A stretch of DNA of 64,000 nucleotides, from positions 31,114 through 95,113 of the forward strand of contig NGBS01000895.1 of NCBI GenBank assembly GCA_002245135.1. Direction: 5' to 3'. The translations under genes were made by a program, and so were the position numbers. The DNA comes from Proteromonas lacertae. Lineage: Eukaryota > Sar > Bigyra > Opalinata > Proteromonadidae. How positions within the stretch are numbered: the first letter of the stretch is position 1; each line of letters starts with the position of its first letter. The notes beneath the pieces were generated by a model. That model did not search any database. It was not told where the DNA came from and saw only the letters and a program-made list of their open reading frames with translations. Positions 19,066 through 32,429 of this stretch are shown piece after piece.

Positions 19066-21187
19066 ATGATCATCAAGTCAAATTTACATATAAATGAAGG
19101 GTATAACAATCCATCGGCTCAATTATGCTATAATATATCTACATAGTTTGATTCGAAAAATGATAAAGTGTGGTTATGGTGATTTGAGAGTATTGGTTGA
19201 AGATGAAGAAATGAAAACATTGAAATCATTGTTCTGTTGTTGTAATGATACATTTCGACAGATTTTAGAAGATAAAGAGTTTAAAGAACCATTAGAGTTA
19301 TATGAAGGATGTAATAAAGATGTATTTCTGATGTTAGAAAGATATTATGAAGGAAATGATATAAATGTTGAAGATAATAACTGTGTTAAACTGTTATTGA
19401 TTTGTGTTTGTTATAATGAGAATAGATTGTTGAAAATACTGAAAGAATATATACTGAAAAGAATGAATGAAAATGATAAAATGATTGTTGAATTGTTGAA
19501 TGAGAAATACATACTTGAGAATAAGAATCTATTAGAAATGAAGATAGAAATGAATAAATACTTAAGTATGAAGAATTATCGATTATTGAATGATACAATG
19601 ATGAATGAAATGAATGTGTATAGTATAAAAGAAATCTTTGGTTATGAAATAAAATATAATGGAAATAGAAGTGAATTAAAAGAATTATTGAATGGTTATA
19701 TGTTAATGAATGATAAATATTTGAATGAAGAAGAAAATAATATAATGAAAGAGATAATGAATAGAATAAATGAAGATGAAACAAATCAGTTAATAAGATA
19801 TATCTCAGTTCCAAAAATCAAGAATGCAAATATTATATGAATATTTGATAGACAATTATCCAAAAGAAAATGAAGAAATGGAAATAAAAAGTATAATACT
19901 ATTTTATTTTTAAATCAATAGAAGACTTAGCAATTGGAAACACTAAAGTATTAGATATTTTATTAGTAGAAGGAAATATGATTATTAAAATGATGGCAAT
20001 GTTAATAATATATGAAAATAATTTATGTTTAAATTATACAGAATATAAGCAATCATGTAATGAATTATTAAATGAATATAAAATGAATAAATGGAATGAT
20101 TATATGAAAAGAAAGAAAAGAGGTGATAATATATTAAAATGTGTATGTGTGTTTATGAATGAAAGATATGATAATACAATAATATTAGATGAAATGGTAA
20201 GAGTATGTGGAATGGAAATAATATATGATTTTATTGAAAATGATAGAATTTTATTAAAGCATGGTGATAATATAAATAATTTATATTATTATATTCATAA
20301 TAGAAGAATTGAAGATAGAGATAATGAAATAATAATTGAGATTATCAAAGATGAAAGAAAAAGAAAAAGAATAAAATGTATATAGAATATTTAATTAAAT
20401 TAATAGATAGAAGAATAAAAGAAGTAAAATATGAAGGAGACATTTATTTAAATATAAAAGGATGTTTAAAGCCAATAGTTGATGGAGATGTAGAAGAATA
20501 TTTTCTAAAATCAAGTATAAATGATATTTAAATGAATAGAATTACCAAATGGTTTATCATTTAATAAAGAGACAGGTGAAATTAGTGGATTAGTAAGTGA
20601 ACCATATGAAGGTGATTTAAGAATAGTTGCTAAAAATATATGGAATGAAAAAGAATATAAAAAGAGATTAGAGGTTTATGATAGTATAAAAAATGAAATT
20701 ATATTCTATATTAGAAATTCATTTTACTAATCAATTAAATTATGAAGTTAGCGAAGACAAAAAAACAGTTTACTCTAATGGTTATGGTAATATAGCAAGA
20801 TGTATGTTTAATATAAAAATGGAAAATGCAATATATCATTACTATTTCTCATGTTCATCTCTTGATTTCAAAGTAGGTGCTGCTGTTGAATCATTTGGAA
20901 TGGATCGAGATAATGATGGGAAGTATTGTGAAATTATAATAGATTCTAAAAGTTTATATGGAAATATTGGTAAAAATAAAAAAATAAAAAAACTAGATTT
21001 GTATAATAATTATTGTGAAGTAATATTTGATATGAAGAAAAGGACATTCTCAATTGTTGACAGATATGGAAATAATAATGTATTATTTACAGATCTTCCA
21101 GAAGATTTATATCCTTACGTATTTATGAGTAGTTATAAAGGGTATAATGCAACGGTAACTCTCTCTAAGTTTTTAATTGAAGAATAG
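19066..21187 (+). pseudogene. Decayed BTB-Ig-like-SPRY gene, copy 1
   Basis: Exon 1 starts at 19066 (MIIKSN) and joins across a 46 nt intron at 19101-19146 to a BTB-like domain (GYGDLRVLVEDEEMKTLKSL). Further pieces follow in different frames: a helical region to 20385, a putative-Ig repeat near 20530-20640 (LPNGLSFNKETGEISG) and a SPRY/B30.2-like domain from about 20693 to 21187. I count about four frame changes or stops, including one near 19811 and a TGA just before the Ig repeat. The same order in the copy at 49115-51234 shows this was one gene. The intact form would be a cytosolic BTB adaptor using SPRY to bind partners. Confidence 0.65.
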
Positions 21188-22026
21188 AGTTAAATAAATT
21201 GATTATACATTATATATATTTTTTTCATGATTATTTTTTATAAATCATATATATATATATTACATTATACAACCTATAACATCTGATGGAGTATAAAATT
21301 TTTGAAATTAGCTTAACATACTTTTGTATACACTCATCATGTAATACTCCATCAGATATTAGAGTCAAAAATACATCATATATTTCTATTTCAAATGTTT
21401 TATAATATTTTTCACAATATTCTTCATCTTCACTTTCACTTATGTTTGTTTCATTCAACAATAATGCTATTTTAATTCTTTTACCTCAGAAGGTAATTTA
21501 CAAATTGAACTTGAGTTACAAAGGATTCTAACATATTACTAACACTATTCACTTGTTCTATGTATAATAAATATGATATAATATTCATATCCTTCATGAA
21601 TATTATTAATGATGTATCTGAATATGCTGTATATTATATCTGCTTATAGGTAAGGCATAACATGTACAGTATGTAGTATTTTTGAAGTTTGTTATTTCTA
21701 CCTTCCTTTATTCTTACAAAATCATTAGGTTTAAAATGATTATTATCACTTCAAGTCTTTTTAAGTTTCTAGCATGAGAATCTTTATAGAATTCATTACA
21801 TACTTCAAGTTTTTAAGTTAATGAGTGCAGAATGTGGTTTTGCATTCAATATAGTTTTTATACATCATTTATTTCTATCATTTTATGTCTAATTAGTGAC
21901 TATATAATCAAGAATGTAAATTATACTGAAAATCATTTATTTGCAATCATAAAATGTATAGTTATAATTCAAGGTTTAAGGGGAAAACAAAAATAGAAAA
22001 GAATATCTAAAAACAAAAATCGTTAG
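21188..22026. other. Gene-poor stretch with a relic fragment and an inverted repeat
   Basis: On the minus strand a coding-like piece at about 21231-21470 (acidic, then LISDGVLHDECIQKYV) resembles the tail of an ARM/HEAT-type protein, but stops bound it on both sides. Arms at 21277-21294 and 21344-21361 are inverted copies with one mismatch. The rest shows nothing. Confidence 0.4.
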
Positions 22027-23207
22027 TTACTTATATTTATTGTATGCAATTAAAGCTTCACTTCTTGTATCAGCATTATTATCATGAGTTAAAACTTCAA
22101 AAAAATCTAATACATTATGTTTGTGTATTATTTGTTTTATTTCTTCAGAATGAATACCATCCAAAGCTAGATGAATTAATATCCAAACACAACTATCCTG
22201 TATCTCTACATCTTTTACTTTTATACAAAGAGTAATATATTCGAGTGAATTTACATCAATCTGACTACCATTCTCTTTACATCGATAAGTTAAATTTTGA
22301 ATTGCTGAAAATACTACAGCTTGTATTTTATCATTATTAGTCTTCATTAAACTCAGTAAAGCTGAAATCATTCCATTTGAACCTAATTTCACTAATTCTT
22401 CATGATTCATAACTATTAGTATATATATAATATAATAGTAAATACACTGTGCTAACACGCCTAGGAGGGTAATTCCTATAAATTTAATATTTTCGTCTGA
22501 ATTGTGAATTAATGGAATAAATTGATTATAAATACCACTATTCGATATATTAATTGCATCTTCTTCGTTATCTATTTAATAATAAGTCAATTCATAGATT
22601 TATACCGCATCCATTTGCTAATATAGCTAATAAACTGAATTTAACTTCAGCATTATTTGTATTTGGGATTATAGAAATTATTTGATCAAGACCAACCTCT
22701 TTAATTTTCCCAAACACTCTTCTATCAATTATCACTAATTCAAACAGTAATTTAGAAGCATCAACTTTAACTTGTTCGGATGTTCCATGAAGAATTGCTA
22801 TTAATTTTTCTATACCTCCACATCGGAATATATCTTTCTGTGCTTGATCATTGTCTATAGGATGTTAAATTCTCAATTTATACATACTTTCAAGTAACGA
22901 TATCATTAAGTCAATTGATGCTAACTGTATATCATCATTATCAATATTCAAGTAGGATACACATTTGTCTACCACATCGTGACTGATTTGTTCCATTTTG
23001 CAAGTTGGTTGATCTAAATATACAAAAATCATTTAGTGCATACTTTCTGCATACACAAGCAATGCTGTAAGTACTGCCAATATCATTTCTGGATCAGTAT
23101 CATCTAAATGAGGATATATTTCATCAAGTGGTAGGTCCTTCAGCTCTTCAGGATTAAAAGGTTCTAAAATATAGTATAATAACTATACCATTATCCTCTA
23201 CTTCCAT
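22027..23207 (-). CDS. Armadillo/HEAT-repeat protein
   Basis: Six exons joined by tiny introns at 23164-23188, 23014-23043, 22855-22887, 22572-22605 and 22413-22445 (25-34 nt), all GTAT...TAG, give one frame of about 340 residues. The product is all-helical with ARM-like units: CGGIEKLIAILHGTSEQVK, ASKLLFELV, LDQIISIIPNTNNAEVKFSL, GMISALLSLMKTNNDKIQ and FSAIQNLTYRC. Such proteins are scaffolds or cargo adaptors. I see no importin-specific Trp/Asn array and name no partner. The start is the first in-frame ATG, 85 bp from the divergent ELP6 gene. Confidence 0.7.
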
Positions 23208-23292
23208 TTCAATGAGGTAATTGAAAATAGGTTGAGCTTGTTGGTTTGTCCAAAATTTAAAGGAATATTCATATTTTTAAGAATTTGTCAAA

Positions 23293-23795
23293 ATGCAACG
23301 TTCTCTTGTAGAAGCGAATGATATATTTGATCTGTCAAAGGCAGCTGATAAATGTCCAAACTGGTATGGTATTTTTGATACAAAAGAAACTGATGGTTCA
23401 TTTCTCATCAATCATTTTATATACAACTCGCTTATTAATAGTATATATAATTAGTTGTAATGAAGATAAAGATCGATGCACATTTTTGATCCACGCTAAG
23501 AAAGATATAACTTGGTATTCGAATTGTTGTCGTAAATTGGGATGTAATGTTGATAATGAAAAATATAATCATTTATTTTCAAGTGCTGATTTCTTTTCTC
23601 GACCACAATACTCATTCTTAGATAAATCAGAGGAAGAAATCAATAATTTGCTGAATCATATAATAGAAAGAGCAGAAGTTATGTCAATGCCTAAAACAAT
23701 ACTTGTTGATGATTTATTCATCTTATTTTCTTATTTGAAATACTCCATTCAATCTTTATTGAAGTTTTTATCAAGATTGAAAAGTGTTTTAAACC

Positions 23796-23826
<31 letters not shown>

Positions 23827-24121
23827 ATGTATTTATGATGAGTAGGGTGATGTGTTGGTTGTTCTATATCATTCTGATACAAGTGGTGAATATGAAGAGG
23901 ATATTGTTTCTCAATTAAGGAATTATTCAACTAATATTATTAATATATCTCCATTATCTAGTGGATATAGTGAAGATATCAATGGTTGTGTATAAATATT
24001 AATATTTATACAATTATTGTAAAAATAGATTGAAATTGTGGATATAAATGTTCCAGAAACTTCAACCAATCTATTTCATTATCGCTATAAAGTATTAGAT
24101 AATAAAATACTAATTGTGTGA
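23293..24121 (+). CDS. ELP6: Elongator complex subunit 6
   Basis: Exons are split by introns at 23798-23845 (TA-repeat rich) and 23990-24028. Matches to ELP6 include DTKETDGSFLINHF near the N-terminus, CRKLGCNV, ILVDDLFILFSY, VLVVLYHSD, a late SGYSEDINGC and the C-terminal FHYRYKVLDNK. ELP4-6 form the RecA-like ATPase ring of Elongator, which acts in tRNA wobble uridine modification. The N-terminal part and the rest are one frame apart near 23430-23460 with no fitting intron, so a single-base indel (assembly or real) is likely. Length after splicing is about 245 residues, near the family norm. Confidence 0.78.
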
Positions 24122-24335
24122 TTTATTTATACAAATTATTAAATTTACATTGTTCATTATTTAAATAAAACCACAAAACAACACATAATATCATTGAAAA
24201 ATTAATTCTTAAATATATCCTGTAGATATGTTACACGAGGCATGTATATATATTAGATTGAGAGGAAGAGGTTTAAAAATATATAAACTTACAAATAAAT
24301 AAAAAAAGTCACCTCATTTGTTGTTTATATATATA

Positions 24336-25422
24336 TTACATAAAATATTGCTCAATTTCATCTCCAAACACTGTCATTCTTGGATATTTAGAAAATCCAT
24401 TATTATATTCTTCCAAATAACTGGGTAATGGGTAATCTTCATTGTTAGTATGACTATTCCAAGAGTTTAATGAAAAGTCTTCAATAATTGCAATTGGTTC
24501 TGGATAATAATAACCAAATTCATTCATTTCTAATGGTTGTTGGTATGTTTGTTGAGTTGGTTGTGGTGGTGGTGGAGGTTGTTGATAGAGTGATGTATTA
24601 TTAGGATAAGGTTGAAATTGACATTGTTGATATGATAATGCTGATTGTTGTTGTTGTTGTTGTTGTTGACGACGATGATGATTAGCTTGTCCGAAGTGTT
24701 GATATGATTGTTGTTGTGGTATTTGTTGTTGTTGTTGCTGTAAAATACTCATAGCTGTTGCTGGTTCTTGAAGATAAGGGAATGGAGGTGGTTCTTGTAA
24801 TATACTACATACTGAGACTGGTGATTTTTCTTGTTCTTTTCTTGAAATTGCTTGGCGTTTATTTGGTTTATTTTGTATGTTTATATGATATGGGGATTGT
24901 TGGTTTGATTGTTGACTTTGAGATTGACTTGTCATATTCTGTTGAACTGATTGCTGGGAAGAGAATTCAACTTTTGAGGATGATGAGGATGATTCACCTT
25001 TGATTGAACCGTCATAATTTCTTTTTACACCTTGTTTCTGTGTAACTTCTTTAGTTGTGGTTGTACCAAGCTTTGATAATCGTTGGAAGTACTTTTGGGC
25101 ATGAGTACGAACTTGAACTACTGTTCTTGTAGAAATCAAACTTGCTATTTTCTTCCATTCTTTACCATATCTGCTTATTCCTTCTAAAAATAAATCATGT
25201 TCCTCTTTAGTCCATCGACCTAGATAATAAAAGTTGATAAAAATACCAACATTGTCAGTCCCCTTCTTAGCTTTCTCGTCATAATAGGCTCCCTCGTTGG
25301 ACATGTCTTGCATCTCCAAATTCTATGAAAAATAAGGTGTTTTAAAATCTAAATATTTATACTGGTATATATTGATTGTTATTTTCACTTGAAGTTGTAC
25401 TAGGTAGAACTTGAATTGACAT
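24336..25422 (-). CDS. THAQKYF-type Myb transcription factor with polyQ
   Basis: Exon 1 starts at ATG 25422 (MSIQVLPSTTSS) and joins over a 40 nt intron at 25323-25362. A second intron at 25220-25246 is 27 nt, stop-free and in frame. The domain GRWTKEEHDLFLEG, YGKEWKKIASLI and VVQVRTHAQKYFQ is the single-repeat SHAQKYF Myb class, here THAQKYF. It binds DNA as known in plants, Dictyostelium and Entamoeba. The rest is low complexity with Q runs and proline tracts, a likely activation region. It acts in the nucleus; targets are unknown. Confidence 0.85.
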
Positions 25423-25960
25423 TGTTACAGAATTAGAGCAATATTATAATGCTTCTATAGCAAAAGAAGCAGAGTATCTTTTGACCAATTAAAACTTCTT
25501 GTTTATTGGGCGAATCAAATATCTTCATTTTCAAGCTAATAGACGAGCTAACCAATCACTGCATCTTTGATTTGATTGGCTATTCTTTAATTGAGTTTTT
25601 TTTATTTTTTTTATTGAGAACATGGTACACACTATAGTGATAAGTGAAAATCATTGTATGTCTGCGAGGACCTGTTGGATCAGAATGATAAACTCGAGAA
25701 AGTCGATTGTATTAAGCTGATCTAAATGTGCTCCCTCTAATATCTGTATAGTATTATTCTTCTCTTGATTGGTTTTATATTTCCAGTGATTTATTTGAAT
25801 TAATAAGCATTTAAATAGTGTTGTTTTACAATACAACCCATTCTATAACCAAATATAGATGCTTCATATTTTATTTTCAAATAATGAGTAAATAACTCCA
25901 ATCCCTATACAAAACTTTAAAGTATAGATAGTACATATATATTTTAAGTAATATGCTTAT
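25423..25960. other. Intergenic; one short unassigned reading frame
   Basis: A minus-strand frame at about 25651-25836 ends with a natural-looking LDQLNTIDFLEFIIL stretch and could be a last exon, but I found no clear upstream exons. A small CCAATCA/TGATTGG inverted repeat lies near 25548-25580. No gene is called. Confidence 0.4.
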
Positions 25961-28900
25961 TTATAACATCTCTTCATCCTCTTCACTATCTTCCTCTTCT
26001 CCTTCCTCTTCTCTCTTCTTTCGATCATCTTCATTTAAATTCCCTGAATCATCTGATAAATTCTCACCAAGCAACTCATATTTTGCTCCACATAGAGGTA
26101 GCCAGATATTTCTGTAAAGCTCATCCAAACTTTGACTCTTCAATCCAAGCTCTTTATTCTTCAAAACTTCACCAATCGAATCTACTATAGCCTTGAGTAT
26201 ATTTTCTTTACCAAATTCAAACAAATGATATATAATTTGATTCAAAGCATATTGATAATCAAATATTCTCAACTTTGAAATATTTTTATCTAATTCATTC
26301 TTATTGCCTATTCTATCACATTTCACTCCACCATCTGCTTTAATAACCAAATCAAATCCTAATATCATCATAAACAATTGAATCAACTTATTCGTCACAT
26401 TCATCCCTTTTACATTTTGTTTCAAATTACTCAAATCAGAGCTTGAAACTGCTTTGGAATGACTATAGAATGAAGGCCAATATAATTCACCATCATATAT
26501 GAAATCTTTCTCCAAATATTGATAACCACGAGCTTAAATGTAAAATATCATTTAAATTTCTCTTTGTATATAGTGAAGGTATTTGTTCATTAAGGTAAGA
26601 TTCAATCTATATATATAAATATATAAAATAAAAATAATATATATATATATATATATATATACATTATAATTGCCATAGTCTTTACTATTAATAATAGATT
26701 CATACAATATTGAAGACTTAATCTCATCAACATTTGTTGTTTCAACTACTTTCTTTAACTCATCCATATCAATCATTTTATCTTGGAAGTATTGAAAGGA
26801 TGCTCTTAATAACTGTAACTTACTTCTCACACAGTTCAATGATTCTTTATATTTCTTCAACTCTTTCTTATCTTCAAGTGATATTATTTCTAAGAAGTGA
26901 TAATTCTGATACAAATCACCATCAAATGTAAATCGATATTTCATTTCTTTTTGTAACATACTAATATCATGTTTTAACTTGTTATTCTTTCTGAATATTT
27001 CATTATATGAATTTCTAATTTCATTGGTTATTTCTTCCATAAAGAATTGCAATCTCTTTCTATCATTCAAAAACTCGACATTATTTGTTAATAATCTTAC
27101 TTTCTTATCTTCATCAACCAACATATCGTTCAAAATATCCAATTTTTCATTAAATACTGTCAAATCAGTCTTTTGTTCCTCCAAACTTGAATCTAATACT
27201 TTCATATCTTTGTTATCTTCATCACCATAATTGATAAAGTTAAATATTTCAATGTTTCTAACTGACTTTCTTTCATTTATGTTTGCACTATTTGGTTGTT
27301 GTCTATTTGCTGCTATCTTTGCTTGGATTTCTCTATTAAGCTTTTGGATTTGTCCCTTTTTACCATGAATATCTTCCAATATTTCATCTATTTCTTCTTC
27401 AATACTTTGTTTATCTTCTTTCAACTGTTTAATACTTTGTTGATTATTTGGATTGTTGTTTTCATCAGTATCATAGAATTCTAATTCTTCTTTCACTTCC
27501 TTCAATTGTTCATTTCTATATTCACATTGTTTATTCATAATCTCTAAATCATATTCATATTTAATCACTATAGCTTGATCTGAATATATATTCTATATAT
27601 ATATATATATAAATAACAAAAATGATATATATATACATTATTTGGAATACTCTTAATCAATCCATTATGTTTATTCAATGCATTTCTTAATGCCTTTATT
27701 ATATCATCTTTTTCTTTCAATTGATCGTCTAAATCACCATTTTCTATTACTACAGTCTTTGTTCTCTTTTTCATTGTGTTTATTTGGAAAGTTATTGCTC
27801 TTAATTTTTCTTCCAATTCTCTTATATAAACAGCTTGTTTTTCATCTTTTCCTTTGCTTTTTAATTTCTTTATTTCATCCAATAACTTCTCATTTTCTAC
27901 TTTGTAATCACTGTTTTCATCAGTTAATTGCTGAATTCTCTTTTCCAATAAGTCATCATTGTTTTCTGCATTTCCACTTGTAAAATTCGCCAAGATTTCT
28001 TCATTCTCTTCTTTCAAACTGTCAACTTGTTCTTGTAAGTCATTCATCTTTTTAATACATGCAGAATGATCAGCATCAACAGTAACTTCTTGAATAGCAT
28101 TATTATTCTTTAAATTTTCAATTTCATCTTCCAATTCTTTTATTCTCTTTTCACATTCACTATAATCAGCTTCTTCATTAATATTCTTTATTATAGTTAC
28201 ATTGTTATTTATATTGTTATTAGTCTGTTCCAAAGTCAAATTTCTTTTCTCTAATTCTTCTATTTTCTTATTCTTTTCATTAATTTCATTCTCATTCTTC
28301 TTCATTATAGTCAAGTAATTATTGATGGAAGACTGTAAGTTTTTGATTTTGGTATTACATTGAGCATGACTGTCTGGCGTTTTAATTTCTCCGCTACTTG
28401 AACCACTACTCAAAGTGCTATTCTCTCGACTATGAGTTACACTTTTAATCAAATTCAATTGATTAATTTCATCATCTTTTGATTCTAATTTCTTCTCCAA
28501 TATCTTTATTTCATTCTCTTTATCTTTCAAATTGTTTTCCAACTTTTTGGATTTTGTTAAATATGTATTTACTGTTAATTTGAGATTATTAATTACCTTA
28601 TTACATTTAGAATGATCATTCACATATTTGATAATTGTCTTTACTTGTGGTGGTGATTGAGGTTGTGGAGGTGGTGGTGGTGGTGGTATAACTTTATCTT
28701 CTTCATCATCAACATCAAAATTAAAATGAACTCTGTGAGGATTTGTATTAGACATTTGAGGTGATAATAACTGAGTTTGTAATTTGTCATTTAATTCTTT
28801 GTTTAATACCATCAAGTTACTACTTTTTTGCTATATATATAAATATATATATAATATTATATTTATACTCTTTCTATCATCACTGATTTAGACATATCAG

Positions 28901-30458
28901 CATTCTGCTTCTTTAATTTCTCAATCTCTAATTCATATTGTCTTTTAAACTCATCCAATTGTTCATTTTTAACTTCTTCTTCCTCAACTACTTCCTCAAC
29001 TACTTTTTCTTTTATTTCTTCTTTTCTTGGTTGAGGTTTAGGTAAAAGTGATGATTTTCTTCTTTGTGATGGAGATTTTGGATTCTTTGCTATTTCTTCA
29101 TATTCATCATCATATTCATCATCTTCTTCAACTGCTATTGGATCAGGCATTGTAGGATCTAACTCTGATTTAATTGGTTTCATATATTCAGTTTTGACTT
29201 TTATTGCTACAGCACCAAATTGTAATGTTCTAATTGTCTCTTTCTTGTGAAGTATCACTGGTGTACAACATAACAAAATAGCTACTCTTGAACAATGGAA
29301 TAAGTATGGATATAAATATCTTGTTAGATTTGTTGATCTAAAAAATGTTGGATTTACTTCCTGTAATTCATCTTTTTGAATACCAATCTTCTGTTTCTTC
29401 AAAATATCACTAAACAAATTAGTTAAATTAAACAATGAAGTATTAATCGAAATAGCTTGTTTTACTTGTAAATGGCTTTGTCCTGGTTTAGTTTCTATCT
29501 TTTCTGATCCTGCTAAATCAATCATACATAAATTACCTTTATATTCGTAAGTTAACATTACATCTTTTCCATGCTCATCCTGCCCCATTTGTTCTTTTAT
29601 CATATTTACAGTAATTTGTATTAATATATGAGATCGACTTGAATTGTTGTTCATTACTGTATTATCCACAACACATCTATATTTATATATAATAATGAGA
29701 ATATTCTTAACATACTTTTCTCTACCACTTCTATACAATTCTAATACTTCTTCGATCAAGGATTCTGTAGATTCTTTAAGATTTGAGAAGGTATTCTTTG
29801 TCACACCTCTCATCTGCAAACCATGGTTATGATCAAAGTGAATGGGTAATGATTTCTTATTGGTTGCTAATAAATCATACATATCAGTGTTATAATCTTC
29901 AACAAACATTACAGTTATTGATTCTACATTACTAGCTTCGCTTGATCGTTCTATTATACGTCGAATCATTAATTGGCATAAGCCTTCTCTTTCTTCTGTT
30001 CCATTAAGTGTGAATGACTTACCGGATCCTGTTTGACCAAATCTATAAATTTATACATATTACATAAACAAAAATACGCAAAAATACAAGCATTATAACC
30101 ACAAAGAACATGATCTATATACTTATCACCGATTTCGTTAAAGCTACAAGATAATATTATCACATATACATATCTAAAGATGGATTGTCCTTTTCTGGCA
30201 CTTTATCTGAATCAGTATTTGAAGACTTTAGTGAATTGACTGTTGAACTTAGGATCATCCACAGTAATCCTGTTCTATTTGGCATTACAATGCTGAATGT
30301 TATACCAATTTACCTTTCTTATTTTCTAAATAGTTTAAATATTTTCTGCATTTTGATGCTCCTAACGACTTTATTTCGTTATCAAGTACTGGCCTTATAA
30401 TTGGAAAAGCCTAAACATTATTAATTACAAAAAATCATACAGATATTTTAGTTGTCAT
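25961..30458 (-). CDS. Kinesin-like motor protein with long coiled coil
   Basis: ATG at 30458. Introns at 30411-30440, 30275-30305, 30144-30169, 30043-30077, 29677-29715 (39 nt, in frame), 28831-28868, 27593-27636 and one ending near 26607 link the exons. Motor motifs: VLCGYNACIFAF, GQTGSGKS (P-loop), NNNSSRSH (switch I), DLAGSE (switch II). The region after NTSLFNL is degenerate, lacking the usual YRNSKLT helix sequence. A proline-rich linker, coiled coil with four Cys-containing repeats, then a helical C-terminus with an acidic tail follow. Two one-base frame slips (near 30210 and 26540) are apparent, so the C-terminal part at 25961-26515 could be a separate gene. Microtubule transport or flagellar function is likely. 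Confidence 0.75.
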
Positions 30459-30949
30459 TGAAGTACGATGGTAAATAATGAAAAATTATATTCAAACTCT
30501 TCAAGCCCAACAGTCATAATGTTTAGTTATTATAAATAATAGTTAATTATTATAGAGAAAATAACTATACATACCAAAATTTCATTTTTCAAAATTTTAA
30601 TCTATCAATATGGTTTATTTATGTGATTAATTTATTTTGGGGGTATATTCTACCAATATTGAAAGGTTTATGTAATAATTAACTGAACTTCATGGAAACA
30701 TAGTATGAAATGTTGATTTTATGGATATAAACTTCTTCACAATGATGATGTTACCACTATTGTTACCATTTCTGCCTTTTTATCGTACTTGATCAATGCA
30801 AATGGATAAGTCTATCGATATACCGTTGTATTACGTATATGTATGTAATAATCTATGTATAATAAATTGATGACAACTCACTTCTTACTCATAATCAAAT
30901 AAAGAGTTCCAATAATTATAGTCGTTTTACTGTAATTTTTTTGTTTTTA
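30459..30949. other. Intergenic, no gene seen
   Basis: The spacer lies between the divergent kinesin-like and pseudokinase-SPRY genes. A GTCGTT box at 30921-30926 lies 24 bases before the plus-strand ATG. Nothing else is supported. Confidence 0.55.
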
Positions 30950-32429
30950 ATGAATATAGAATATAGAGTGCATAGAATTGAACCTTTGAAAAACAAAAAC
31001 ATTAATGAGTACATAAAGAATGTTTATGGTGATTTATTAGAGGTATATATTTATTTGCTTATTATAGTCATATTTACCATTAAAAACTCAAAATGATATT
31101 GTTATGTATGAGATATATAAAAAAGATTTAAGCAGAAAAGAAATTTTGAAAGTAATTCCTACAAAGAATTATAATTCTTCGATTTTAAGTGATTTTAAAA
31201 AGAAAATTGAGTTTATTAATTCAATATTTGGAGAGAATGATGGTTTATTAAAAAGCAGTATTGTAAAAGTAAATGAAGCTGATCCATATTTGATTATTAG
31301 TCGTTATAAGAATAATAAAACTTTAGAAGATATGAATGATATAGAATTAATAAATATATTTAAAGAAATAGGAAGTTATCCATTGTTAAAAACGTTATGT
31401 AGAGTATTGAGAGTGTTTCATGAAAATGGTTATTATCATGGTGGAATAAAATTGAGTAATATAATATTAATAAAACAAATAAAACAAGAAAAATTTGAAT
31501 TTTTAATTTGTGATTATTTTTATCTGCTATTGAATAAGAATAAATCAATAATTACTAAAGAAAATGTGAATTATGTAAGTCCAGAAGAATTAACAAACAT
31601 AGAATTAGATGTAAAGAAAGATATGTGGAATATTGGAATAATATTATACAAAATTTTAAGTGGTAAATTTCCATTTGATGGTAATTCAATAGAAACAAAA
31701 CAAAAGAAAATATTTAATGCGCAATTTGATGATTTAGATATAAAATTTAAAGATAAGATAAACCCATTAATTCATAAATTATTAAAAAAAGAGAGTAAAA
31801 ACAGATTATCAATCAAAGAATTTGAAAATGTAATTGATAAAATTAATTCTAACATTTATATTGGTGATTCAATTCATTTTGTTGAAAAAAGGAAAGAAGA
31901 AAAAGGAGTAGTATTTATTCCTGATTTTAATCACAACAATATTTCTATAAACGACAATGGAACAACAATTATAAACACTGTTGGTGGTGCTGAATCACAT
32001 TGTTATTTAAATATGGAAATCAAAGATGAAGCAATACATCACTTTATATTCAAATTGAATCGTGGTAATAATGGAATATTCTTTGGTTGTTCTACAAATA
32101 GTGAATATGTAGGAGATGATTTATCAGACAATGAAACATCATGCAGTATTGGTTTTCATAATTATTATTGTTATTTATATGGATCAAATGGAAATAAGAT
32201 GATAGATGATGAGTTAGACAACATCGATATAAAGGAAGGAGAAGAATATGAAATAATATTTAACATGAAAGAAAACACAGTTTCTATAAAACAAAGAAAT
32301 TGTGATGAAATAATATTATTCACAGATATACAGAAAAAATTGTATATATTTGCTAGTATTTACAAAAAGAATGATTCAGTTAGTATTATAAAATACTGGA
32401 AAATAGATTACAACAATATGAATGAATAA
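30950..32429 (+). CDS. Pseudokinase with C-terminal SPRY/B30.2 domain
   Basis: ATG at 30950, with a 25 nt intron at 31043-31067. The kinase-like domain spans about residues 30-280: the catalytic-loop position reads YHGGIKLSNIIL, so the HRD aspartate is glycine, and the DFG position reads CDYFY. VSPEEL (APE-like) and DMWNIGIILYKILSGKFPF (helix F) are kept. The C-terminal part from about residue 320 is SPRY/B30.2-like (ESHCYLNMEI, GIFFGCSTNSEYVGDD, YEIIFNMKENTVSI). A catalytically dead kinase fused to a SPRY binding domain suggests a scaffold. It is related in its kinase part to the genes at 34019 and 51762. Confidence 0.75.

Noticed and set aside
19386-19814. Long minus-strand frame opposite the BTB-like gene
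   Set aside because: It is the antisense shadow of a biased coding frame, rich in Ser/His/Tyr, with no family motif.
23798-23845. TA dinucleotide repeat as a regulatory or CRISPR-like array
   Set aside because: It lies inside an intron of ELP6; similar TA tracts fill introns throughout. No spacers are present.
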